Shown here one piece after another: positions 1-5,073 of a stretch of DNA of 6,971 bases (its first letter is position 1; each line of letters starts with the position of its first letter). The translations under genes and the position numbers were made by a program. The DNA comes from an uncultured Prevotella sp. (lineage in GTDB: Bacteria; Bacteroidota; Bacteroidia; Bacteroidales; Bacteroidaceae), in NCBI GenBank assembly GCA_946055365.1, contig CAMGFM010000069.1, positions 1-6,971 of the forward strand, given 5' to 3'. The notes under the pieces are model-generated. The model did no database searches. It saw nothing but the letters and a program-made list of their open reading frames with translations, and was not told the DNA's origin.

Positions 1-545
1 AACTGTTCAACTCCTGTTTCATCTATTATCCCCCATTTACTGTCTGAGTCTTTAAGTCCATTTGTCGTCTTACCTGTTTTAATACGGGCAAAGCCATTAT
101 CAAAACCATCAATATATGAATATGTACCAAACGGAACAATTACTTTTCCTTTATTATCAACAACGGAATGGCCCCTTTTAAGAGAGCTTAGAGTAAATAA
201 CTTAGAATTACAGGAGATGGAAGGCCATATATGTTCATATTCCATTGGAATAATAAAATTTCCTTTGGAATCAATCACGCCATAATGAGCCCTGATATAT
301 GATGCTGGAGCAATTGTTTTCCTCTCATAAGCTTCAGAGTAATATATTCCAACCCTTACATAATCATCTTCGAGATTAAATTCATCTAATACCAATTGAA
401 ATGTTGCAGGAATAACAATCTCCTGTTCTCTTGTCATAAATCCAATTTTATCAAATTGTCTAAATGGAATGAGATACCGTTTATCTTTGGTCGCATCATA
501 TTGATACAGTGGTACCAAAACTTTTGTATGCTTATTAAAATCCAT
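1..545 (-). CDS. WG-repeat protein, N-terminal part (C-terminus lies outside the window)
   Basis: Reading the minus strand from ATG at 545-543 gives 181 open codons running off the left edge. The protein contains WG-repeat-like units: GFMTREQEIVIP at residues 35-46, YGVIDSKGNFIIP at 88-100, HSVVDNKGKVIVP at 126-138 and KWGIIDETGVEQ at 170-181. Each has the (W/Y)G-hydrophobic-D-x-x-G-hydrophobic-IP pattern with a spacing of roughly 40-50 residues. WG repeats are thought to form beta-rich binding scaffolds; no enzymatic residues are expected, and the ligand is unknown. There is no signal peptide, so a cytoplasmic location is likely. The start is well fixed because an in-frame TAA lies 12 bases upstream (TAA TAT GGA AAG CTT ATG). 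No clear Shine-Dalgarno is seen, which is normal for Bacteroidetes. The gene is AT-rich compared with the right-hand genes. The family call is by eye; the C-terminus and any fused domain are unseen. Confidence 0.8.
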   Translation of the reverse strand, partial: MDFNKHTKVLVPLYQYDATKDKRYLIPFRQFDKIGFMTREQEIVIPATFQLVLDEFNLEDDYVRVGIYYSEAYERKTIAPASYIRAHYGVIDSKGNFIIPMEYEHIWPSISCNSKLFTLSSLKRGHSVVDNKGKVIVPFGTYSYIDGFDNGFARIKTGKTTNGLKDSDSKWGIIDETGVEQ

Positions 546-604
546 AAGCTTTCCATATTATTTTCCCATCCAGTAACCAAATATGGGGATTATTCAACAT
601 AGAA

Positions 605-757
605 GCGTGGTACTGCTAAAACCACGTCTTAAAGTGCAGGCCCTGAGAAAACCTTAATCAACAGATATGGTTAAGCAGCCCACGCTATAACGTGGGAACT
701 GCCATGCCAATTCTTGTTGATTTTGTGTTTCAGTTTCTCAGGCTTCGCACTTACAAG
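605..757. ncRNA. Candidate structured RNA (rod with internal loops plus flanking hairpin), family not recognised
   Basis: This gene-free stretch is dense in nested complementarity. The outer stem pairs 632-637 (AAGTGC) with 747-752, extended by 628-630 with 755-757, and 642-650 (CCTGAGAAA) with 734-742. After an asymmetric loop, 656-663 (AATCAACA) pairs with 715-722, continued with mismatches by 664-670 against 707-713. The tip pairs 675-678 (GCAG) with 699-702 and 679-684 (CCCACG) with 691-696 around a CTATAA loop. A separate hairpin, CGTGGT 606-611 with ACCACG 621-626, sits alongside. Strand is uncertain. G639-T744 can wobble-pair only in a plus-strand RNA, and a weak hairpin with a T-rich tail (757-780) follows on plus. 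A minus-strand reading would instead be a leader ending about 60 bases before the WG-repeat start. It resembles neither RNase P, tmRNA nor SRP RNA; a 6S-like rod is possible in shape only. Confidence 0.4.
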
Positions 758-780
758 AGTAGCATAACGCTCCTTTTATT

Positions 781-975
781 TCAAATGTCTTGGAAAGAGT
801 TGCCTCCATCCTTTTGCAAAGTTATAATTTTTCCTTGATAATCATCTATGTTTAAGCGATATTCTTCATTCTGAGCATGAAAAATAAATTGTAGTATGAT
901 GTTTGGAAGGGTTATTTTGCCAAAACGTGCATTACGATTTCCAAAGATTATGTCAGCGAGAGCATAAAAATCCAT
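781..975 (-). CDS. Possible small hypothetical protein, 64 residues
   Basis: An ATG-to-TGA minus-strand ORF encodes 64 residues starting MDFYALADIIFGNR and ending GGNSFQDI. I do not recognise a family. It has no signal peptide or clear membrane segment. The sequence mixes hydrophobic and charged residues in a protein-like way (for example EEYRLNIDDYQGKIITLQ), and no longer ORF competes on either strand here. It lies between the tRNA terminator and the structured-RNA candidate, with the same orientation and low GC as the WG-repeat gene. A direct repeat (1007-1026) sits about 30 bases upstream of its ATG, which could be an operator. I see no TAnnTTTG promoter before it and no Shine-Dalgarno. 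It could be a genuine small gene, the remnant of a longer one, or a chance ORF in AT-rich DNA. Confidence 0.3.
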   Translation of the reverse strand: MDFYALADIIFGNRNARFGKITLPNIILQFIFHAQNEEYRLNIDDYQGKIITLQKDGGNSFQDI

Positions 976-1006
976 AAAAATTCACTGTAATCTCATACAA
1001 TTTTAA

Positions 1007-1026
1007 AAGGTCACCTGAAGGTCACC
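1007..1026. repeat. Two direct copies of AAGGTCACC, 11 bp apart
   Basis: AAGGTCACC occurs at 1007-1015 and exactly again at 1018-1026, separated by TG. An 11-bp period places both copies on the same DNA face, which is how paired regulator half-sites are often arranged. It lies between the tRNA terminator and the start of the 64-residue ORF. A regulatory role is inference. Confidence 0.5.
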
Positions 1027-1029
1027 GGG

Positions 1030-1066
1030 AAAAGAAAAAGCACTTACAGGATAGCTGTAAGTGCTT
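1030..1066 (-). terminator. Rho-independent terminator of the tRNA gene
   Basis: AAGCACTTACAG (1038-1049) and CTGTAAGTGCTT (1055-1066) form a perfect 12-bp stem with the 5-base loop GATAG. On the minus strand the stem is followed by a T-rich run, TTTTTCTTTT (1039-1030, overlapping the stem base). It begins nine bases past the CCA end of the tRNA, so it ends that transcript. The plus side also has a short T run (1069-1073), so it may work in both directions. Confidence 0.9.
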
Positions 1067-1074
1067 GATTTTTA

Positions 1075-1151
1075 TGGTGGACCAGACAGGGCTTGAACCT
1101 GTGACCTCCAGATTATGAGTCTGTTGCTCTAACCAACTGAGCTACAAGTCC
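1075..1151 (-). tRNA. tRNA with CAU anticodon, probably elongator tRNA-Met, CCA encoded
   Basis: The minus strand folds into a full cloverleaf of 77 bases including CCA. The acceptor strand is GGACTTG, the D arm is GCTC/GAGC around AGTTGGTTA, the anticodon loop is CTCATAA, and the T arm is ACAGG TTCAAGC CCTGT. The discriminator is A. G1:C72 pairing and an anticodon stem without three G:C pairs argue against the initiator tRNA. A CAU anticodon can also belong to tRNA-Ile2, modified by TilS, and sequence alone does not fully exclude it. The D loop and variable region resemble elongator Met tRNAs. Two stem defects are visible: T6 opposite T67 in the acceptor stem, next to a T5-G68 wobble, and A27 opposite G43 at the top of the anticodon stem. 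It has its own promoter and terminator. Confidence 0.93.
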
Positions 1152-1181
1152 GGCTTATCTTGTTTGATAAGTTTGCGGTTG

Positions 1182-1213
1182 CAAAGGTACGCATTTTTGG
1201 GGTATTCTCCAAA
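1182..1213 (-). promoter_or_regulatory. Bacteroidetes-type promoter for the tRNA gene
   Basis: On the minus strand TTTG (1213-1210) is followed by exactly 20 bases and then TACCTTTG (1189-1182). This fits the TTTG / TAnnTTTG promoter recognised by the Bacteroidetes primary sigma factor. Transcription would begin roughly 24 bases before the mature tRNA 5' end. Confidence 0.8.
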
Positions 1214-1233
1214 TTTTTGCCGAAAAAATTTGG
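1209..1233. repeat. AT-rich perfect inverted repeat between divergent promoters
   Basis: CCAAATTTTT (1209-1218) and AAAAATTTGG (1224-1233) are perfect 10-bp complements around a GCCGA loop. The left arm contains the -33 TTTG of the tRNA promoter (minus strand). The position suits an operator or a local cruciform. A terminator is less likely because no clean T run follows on either strand. Confidence 0.55.
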
Positions 1234-1283
1234 CGTTGCCCTTGTTTATATGTCATTTTCCATAGATATTAAATGCTTTTCTG

Positions 1284-1291
1284 TATATTTG
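1284..1291 (+). promoter_or_regulatory. Probable promoter -7 box for the outer-membrane protein gene
   Basis: TATATTTG matches TAnnTTTG exactly. No good TTTG lies 19-21 bases upstream; the nearest is the T-rich ATTTTCC around 1255-1260. If used, transcription would start near 1298 and leave a leader of about 340 bases holding the 66-bp repeats before the ATG at 1640. Confidence 0.45.
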
Positions 1292-1330
1292 CAGGCTAAA
1301 ACACACGTTTTTGTGGGCGGAGGAAGAGAC

Positions 1331-1571
1331 GCCATGCGTCATTATTGAGGAAGGCAAAGTGCAACGACACACAGCCTGAAGGCAAGCGGAGGATACGCTA
1401 TGCGACATTATTGAGAATGGCGAAGCGTGAATACACACAGCCTGAAGGCAAGCGGAAGATACGCCATGCGCCATTATTGAGAATGGCGAAGCGTGAATAC
1501 ACACAGCCTGAAGGCAAGCGGAAGATACGCCATGCGACATTATTGAGAATGGCGAAGCGTGAATACGCACA
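1331..1571. repeat. 66-bp tandem repeat array, about 3.6 copies
   Basis: Units start at 1331, 1397, 1463 and 1529 and each begins GCYATGCGNCATTATTGAG; the last stops matching at about 1571. The middle units are almost identical and the first is the most diverged. Each unit holds self-complementary pieces: GCCTGAAGGC, and CGCCATT with AATGGCG around ATTGAG, which is perfect in the third unit. Because 66 is a multiple of three, reading frames stay open through the array on both strands with 22-residue periodic peptides. These are unlikely to be made: the real gene starts downstream at 1640 with a strong ribosome site. The array probably lies in the untranslated leader of the outer-membrane protein mRNA. 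Confidence 0.9.
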
Positions 1572-1629
1572 ATCCAATGGACACACTGCGGAGACACCCT
1601 GCGCCCCACAAACAGACAAGAGACCATGG

Positions 1630-1635
1630 AGGAGG
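1630..1635 (+). promoter_or_regulatory. Shine-Dalgarno AGGAGG deciding the start at 1640
   Basis: AGGAGG lies four bases before ATG 1640 within a longer purine run (1628-1639). Strong Shine-Dalgarno sites are uncommon in Bacteroidetes, so this one stands out. It supports starting at 1640 rather than at the in-frame GTG at 1559. Confidence 0.75.
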
Positions 1636-1639
1636 AAGG

Positions 1640-3751
1640 ATGAAAAGGTTTATGCTGACTATAACGACACTGCTCCTTGCGGTGACGACCGCTATGGCGG
1701 CAGACAGGCGATACACGACAAATGTCATGAAGCGCGTTTTTGCCTTTGCAGCATCGGTGGACACGACAGGATCTGACTCCACCGAGAGCCGGGCCTATGT
1801 GAAATACCGTCTCAACATCAACCGCCGCAACTGGGTGCTGCTCTCCATACCCACCATGTATGCCATCGCCAACAGCGGCGAAAGAGAACACACAGGCGAA
1901 ATCTACTACAGGCTCACCACAAAGGGCGGCGACTTCCAGCTGGAACGCCTCGCCAGCCACTCCACCATACCACACAGCTCCAACGCGATGTCTGCGGTGA
2001 TGAAATATCTCACGCCGCGCATATACGGCGAGACGATGTTCAACAAGGCCATACTGTCTCCCTTCCACTACCGCAACAGACATTTCTATCACTACCGCGT
2101 CTCTCCGTTCACCGACGGCGAGGCTCTCGTGAGCTTTACGCCCGTGCGCAAAAACACCAACCTCGTAAAGGGCTGGGCGCGCATAGACACCAGCAGCGGC
2201 AGGGTGATAGATACGGCCTTTGACGGCGAATATGATCTTGTGAGATTTCACGTTGCCCTCACCACGGGCCACTCCGGCCTACAGGCATTGCTGCCCGACA
2301 AGTGCAGCGTCAACACGCGCTTCCTATTTCTCGGCAATGACATCACCTCAGAATACAGCTCCGTCTTCTTCATGCCGACACTGTCCGACGAGACACTTGC
2401 CATGCAAAAGGGCGACACCGCACTGCTCGACAAGGCAAGGCCATTCCCACTCGACTCCCACGAGGAGCTGCTCTTCTCAAGACATTCTCCTGACAAAAAG
2501 AAAAAGAAGACCATAATAGCCGACACGGACACGGCGGCGGTCAAGAGGGGAAACGCACTCGCCAAGGGCGACATCACCACAGCAACAGACACGCTGCCGA
2601 CAGCCACGAGGAGCGACAGGCGCAAGCGAAGACTGTGGAAAAGGATCGGCGAGAACATCGTGGGGCGCATCAGATATGACTTTGGCAACGACGGGCAGGG
2701 CTCCATAAGGCTCACGCCCATCCTCAACCCCCTCTACTTCAGCTATAGCGGCAAGCGCGGACTCATCTACAAGATGAAAGTCAAGGCCAGCTATGCCTTT
2801 GACAGCCGCCGCGCATTGGAGGCGACGGTCAATGCAGGCTATTCGTTCAAGCAAAGACAGCTCTATCTTGACATTCCGCTGACCTGTCACTTCGACCGCC
2901 GCCACAACGGGCGCGTCAAGCTGGAATGGCAGTCAGGCTCACGCATCACCAATTCGGAGGTGGCTGATGCCATAAAGCGTGAGAATGGCGACAGCATACG
3001 CTGGGACAAGATGAACCTGCACTATTTCCGCAACCACAGGCTCAAGCTCTCCGCCTCCTACGACATTTCAAGACACTGGGGCGTGGAGGCAGGACTCATA
3101 GGCTACCGTCGCTCTGCCATAGACAAGACTCACTTCGTGCAGGCAGGCAAGCCACATGTCTACAGTGCGGCGGCTCCTCTGCTCGAGGTCACCTTCCGTC
3201 CCACAGGCTACCACGGCCCCGTGATAACCCTCGACTATGAGCGCAGCATCAAGGGACTCTTAGGCTCCAACACCGACTATGAGCGCATAGAGGCCGACGC
3301 TCAATACAGCCACGGCCTGCCCTGCCTCAGCGCGTTGCAGCTGCGTGCAGGCGTGGGATGCTACACCCACAAGGGCAAGGAGAGCTATTTTCTCGACTAC
3401 ACCAATTTCCGTGAGAACAACGTGCCGGGCGGATGGAACGACGACTGGGCCTGTTCCTTTGAACTGCTCAATTCCGCATGGTACAATGCCTCCGACTTCT
3501 ACGTCAGGGCCAACGCCACCTACGAGACACCCATGCTGCTGCTCTCATGGCTGCCCGTGGCAGGCCGTCTCATAGAGCGAGAGCGCATATATGTCAACGC
3601 CCTCGTGGTGAGACACCTCTATCCTTATGTAGAATATGGCTACGGCCTCGCCACAAGGGCGTTTTCGCTCGGGGCGTTCTTGTCGCAGAGAAAAGGCAAG
3701 ATAGACGCGGTGTCCGTGCGCGTGGGCTTCGAGCTGTTCCGCAGGTGGTAA
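1640..3751 (+). CDS. DUF5686-like outer-membrane beta-barrel protein, 703 residues
   Basis: The start at 1640 gives a classic signal peptide (MKRF, hydrophobic LTITTLLLAVTTAMA, cleavage near residue 21), so the protein is exported. Residues about 22-280 form a soluble periplasmic-type region. Residues 283-340 are a low-complexity charged linker with a lysine run (286-290) and a Thr/Asp-rich part. From about 345 to the end, alternating amphipathic strands suggest a beta-barrel, finishing RVGFELFRRW; a terminal aromatic residue suits recognition by the BAM machinery. The C-terminal part (SYFLDYTNFRENNVPGGWND, later YVNALVVRHLYPYVEYGYGL) looks like the DUF5686 family of Bacteroidales. Many of those proteins carry an N-terminal carboxypeptidase-regulatory-like domain, which I do not see here, so this is a shorter version. 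Function of the family is not established. It appears to be transcribed alone from a long leader and is followed by a strong terminator. Family assignment is by recognition only. Confidence 0.85.
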   Translation: MKRFMLTITTLLLAVTTAMAADRRYTTNVMKRVFAFAASVDTTGSDSTESRAYVKYRLNINRRNWVLLSIPTMYAIANSGEREHTGEIYYRLTTKGGDFQLERLASHSTIPHSSNAMSAVMKYLTPRIYGETMFNKAILSPFHYRNRHFYHYRVSPFTDGEALVSFTPVRKNTNLVKGWARIDTSSGRVIDTAFDGEYDLVRFHVALTTGHSGLQALLPDKCSVNTRFLFLGNDITSEYSSVFFMPTLSDETLAMQKGDTALLDKARPFPLDSHEELLFSRHSPDKKKKKTIIADTDTAAVKRGNALAKGDITTATDTLPTATRSDRRKRRLWKRIGENIVGRIRYDFGNDGQGSIRLTPILNPLYFSYSGKRGLIYKMKVKASYAFDSRRALEATVNAGYSFKQRQLYLDIPLTCHFDRRHNGRVKLEWQSGSRITNSEVADAIKRENGDSIRWDKMNLHYFRNHRLKLSASYDISRHWGVEAGLIGYRRSAIDKTHFVQAGKPHVYSAAAPLLEVTFRPTGYHGPVITLDYERSIKGLLGSNTDYERIEADAQYSHGLPCLSALQLRAGVGCYTHKGKESYFLDYTNFRENNVPGGWNDDWACSFELLNSAWYNASDFYVRANATYETPMLLLSWLPVAGRLIERERIYVNALVVRHLYPYVEYGYGLATRAFSLGAFLSQRKGKIDAVSVRVGFELFRRW

Positions 3752-3766
3752 GACCAGCAAGCACGT

Positions 3767-3815
3767 CGCTCTCGCCGCCTGCCCAGGACGCAGGCACGGC
3801 AGCGGCGAAAGAGCG
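3767..3815 (+). other. GC-rich imperfect hairpin in the 3' untranslated region
   Basis: CGCTC (3767-3771) pairs with 3811-3815, CGCCG (3773-3777) with 3803-3807, and CCTGC (3778-3782) with GCAGG (3790-3794), giving 15 pairs with small internal loops. No T run follows, so it is not a standard terminator. It lies between the stop codon of the outer-membrane protein and its terminator and may protect the mRNA 3' end. Confidence 0.5.
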
Positions 3816-3893
3816 CGAGCAAATACAGCAAGACAGCAAAAAGAGCGTGAAGCATAATCAGTAAGACTCAAATGTCTGATTCGGGATTGTGGG

Positions 3894-3930
3894 AAGCGGC
3901 ACTTTACGACGACAAAGTGCCGCTTTTCTT
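3894..3930 (+). terminator. Rho-independent terminator of the outer-membrane protein gene
   Basis: AAGCGGCACTTT (3894-3905) and AAAGTGCCGCTT (3914-3925) form a perfect 12-bp stem around ACGACGAC, followed by TTCTT. It lies 142 bases past the stop codon and separates this gene from the ribF unit. Confidence 0.9.
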
Positions 3931-3973
3931 ATGCCCAAGTGCCACTTTTGAGTCGTCCAAGTGCCACTTTTGA
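3915..3973. repeat. Three AAGTGCC(G/A)CTTTT units at exact 22-bp spacing
   Basis: AAGTGCC(G/A)CTTTT starts at 3915, 3937 and 3959. The last two are identical over 17 bases (CCAAGTGCCACTTTTGA at 3935-3951 and 3957-3973). Each later unit contains the palindrome AAGTG-C-CACTT. The first unit is also the 3' arm of the terminator. A GTGCCAC at 3979-3985 may be a degenerate fourth piece. Confidence 0.8.
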
Positions 3974-4058
3974 AATGCGTGCCACGAGCCAGCGGTCATG
4001 CAACGTGCCGCCGCGCATGTCAAAAATGATTTTTTAACAACCTCCCCTTTGGCGTTCC

Positions 4059-4089
4059 TTTGCCGTTAGCTGCAAAATGACTAAATTTG
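4059..4089 (+). promoter_or_regulatory. Bacteroidetes-type promoter for ribF and the CPBP gene
   Basis: TTTG (4059-4062), 19 bases, then TAAATTTG (4082-4089) fits the TTTG / TAnnTTTG consensus closely. Transcription near 4096 would leave a leader of about 27 bases before the GTG at 4123, too short for an FMN riboswitch. Confidence 0.8.
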
Positions 4090-4122
4090 CAGTTCAATCT
4101 TTAACTTACAAACATCCACGAC

Positions 4123-5070
4123 GTGAGCAAACTCTACACCACCCCACGCGGCTACATGGCCACCATAGGTTTTTTTGACGGCGTACACCTCGGCCACAGA
4201 CACCTCATCAGCCAACTGTGCGGCGAGGCGCGGCGGCTGGGGTTCGACTCCATGGTCATCACCTTCGACCGTCATCCGCGCCAAGTGCTGTGCCCCGACC
4301 ATGCGCCGCGCCTGCTCACCACCTGCGACGACAAGCTGCGCCTGCTGCGCGCCACCGGTGCCGACCGCATAGAGACCCTGCACTTTGACAGAGCCATGGC
4401 AGCCATGACAGCGTCAGACTTCATGCGCCTCATGCTGTCAGAGCGTCTCGGCGTGAGCCGTCTCATGATAGGCTATGACAACCGTTTCGGCCACAACCGC
4501 GCCGAGGGCTACGACGACTATGTGGCATACGGCAGGAGCATGGGCATGACCGTCACCCGATATGAGCCTCTCGACGTGGACGGGCTGCGCGTCAGCTCCT
4601 CACTGGTGCGGCGACTGCTCGACGAGGGCGACATAGCCACCGCCAACAAGTGCCTCGGCCGCGAGTATGCCATCACGGGGCGCGTGGTAGAGGGCTTCAA
4701 GGAGGGTCGCAGGCTCGGCTTTCCCACAGCCAACATCAGTCCCGACGATCCCTGCCTGCTCATTCCTCGCAACGGGGTGTATGCCGTGAGGGTCACGACA
4801 GGCGGCATCACCATCCCCGCGGTGATGAACATTGGCGACAACCCCACCTTCCACCGCGTCGCCACCACGCTTGAGGCCCACCTGCTCGACTTCCACAGCG
4901 ACCTTTATGGCGAGAGCGTGCATGTGACCTTTGACTCTCGCCTGCGCGACGAGCGACGTTTTGACGGCACGGAGCAGCTCAAGGCCCAGATAGCCCGTGA
5001 CACACAGGCGGCAAGAGCCTTTTATGGCATAGGGCAGAGCGACACATTCTCTCACGACACACATCAATAA
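4123..5070 (+). CDS. ribF: Bifunctional riboflavin kinase / FAD synthetase
   Basis: RibF phosphorylates riboflavin to FMN and adenylylates FMN to FAD in the cytoplasm. The 315 residues match the usual family length, and both modules are present. The N-terminal nucleotidyltransferase-like FAD synthetase part has GFFDGVHLGH (16-25), GYDNRFGHNR (117-126) and SSSLVRRLL (158-166). The C-terminal riboflavin kinase part (about 183-305) has GRRLGFPTANIS (195-206), VMNIGDNPTF (234-243), and LEAHLLDF with the likely catalytic Glu251, then LYGE. The start is GTG at 4123: an in-frame TAA lies 18 bases before it and no ATG comes between. The next in-frame ATG (4156, residue 12) would leave almost nothing before the first conserved motif. 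The N-terminus is shorter than in many homologues, which often have about ten more residues before this motif. The next gene follows after 3 bases, so the two are probably co-transcribed from the promoter at 4059-4089. Confidence 0.95.
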   Translation: MSKLYTTPRGYMATIGFFDGVHLGHRHLISQLCGEARRLGFDSMVITFDRHPRQVLCPDHAPRLLTTCDDKLRLLRATGADRIETLHFDRAMAAMTASDFMRLMLSERLGVSRLMIGYDNRFGHNRAEGYDDYVAYGRSMGMTVTRYEPLDVDGLRVSSSLVRRLLDEGDIATANKCLGREYAITGRVVEGFKEGRRLGFPTANISPDDPCLLIPRNGVYAVRVTTGGITIPAVMNIGDNPTFHRVATTLEAHLLDFHSDLYGESVHVTFDSRLRDERRFDGTEQLKAQIARDTQAARAFYGIGQSDTFSHDTHQ

Positions 5071-5073
5071 GAC

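Noticed and set aside
396..602. 68-residue plus-strand ORF
   Set aside because: It is antisense to the 5' part of the WG-repeat gene, whose repeat pattern is convincing, and runs into the RNA candidate.
605..757. Retron msr-msd, 6S RNA or CRISPR-related RNA
   Set aside because: No reverse transcriptase or cas gene is present, although the outer inverted repeats look retron-like. The central loop is too small on one side for a typical 6S RNA. The shape alone does not name a family.
1331..1571. CRISPR array
   Set aside because: Whole 66-bp units repeat without unique spacers and no cas genes are nearby.
1559..1639. 27-residue N-terminal extension of the outer-membrane protein from a GTG
   Set aside because: The extension is hydrophilic and would bury the signal peptide. 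ATG 1640 has AGGAGG at good spacing and a clean signal sequence.
1345..1776. 143-residue plus-strand ORF with 22-residue repeats (TQPEGKRKIRHA)
   Set aside because: It runs from the repeats into the signal-peptide region in another frame, and the strong Shine-Dalgarno at 1630 belongs to ATG 1640. I read it as repeats in the leader, although translated repeats cannot be fully excluded.
1253..2272. 339-residue minus-strand ORF with repeated HASPFSIM-type peptides
   Set aside because: It is antisense to the outer-membrane protein gene and its periodicity only reflects the 66-bp repeats, whose length keeps all frames in step. No promoter or ribosome site supports it.
4063..4122. FMN riboswitch before ribF
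   Set aside because: The promoter leaves only about 27 leader bases, and the conserved FMN-aptamer core is not present.
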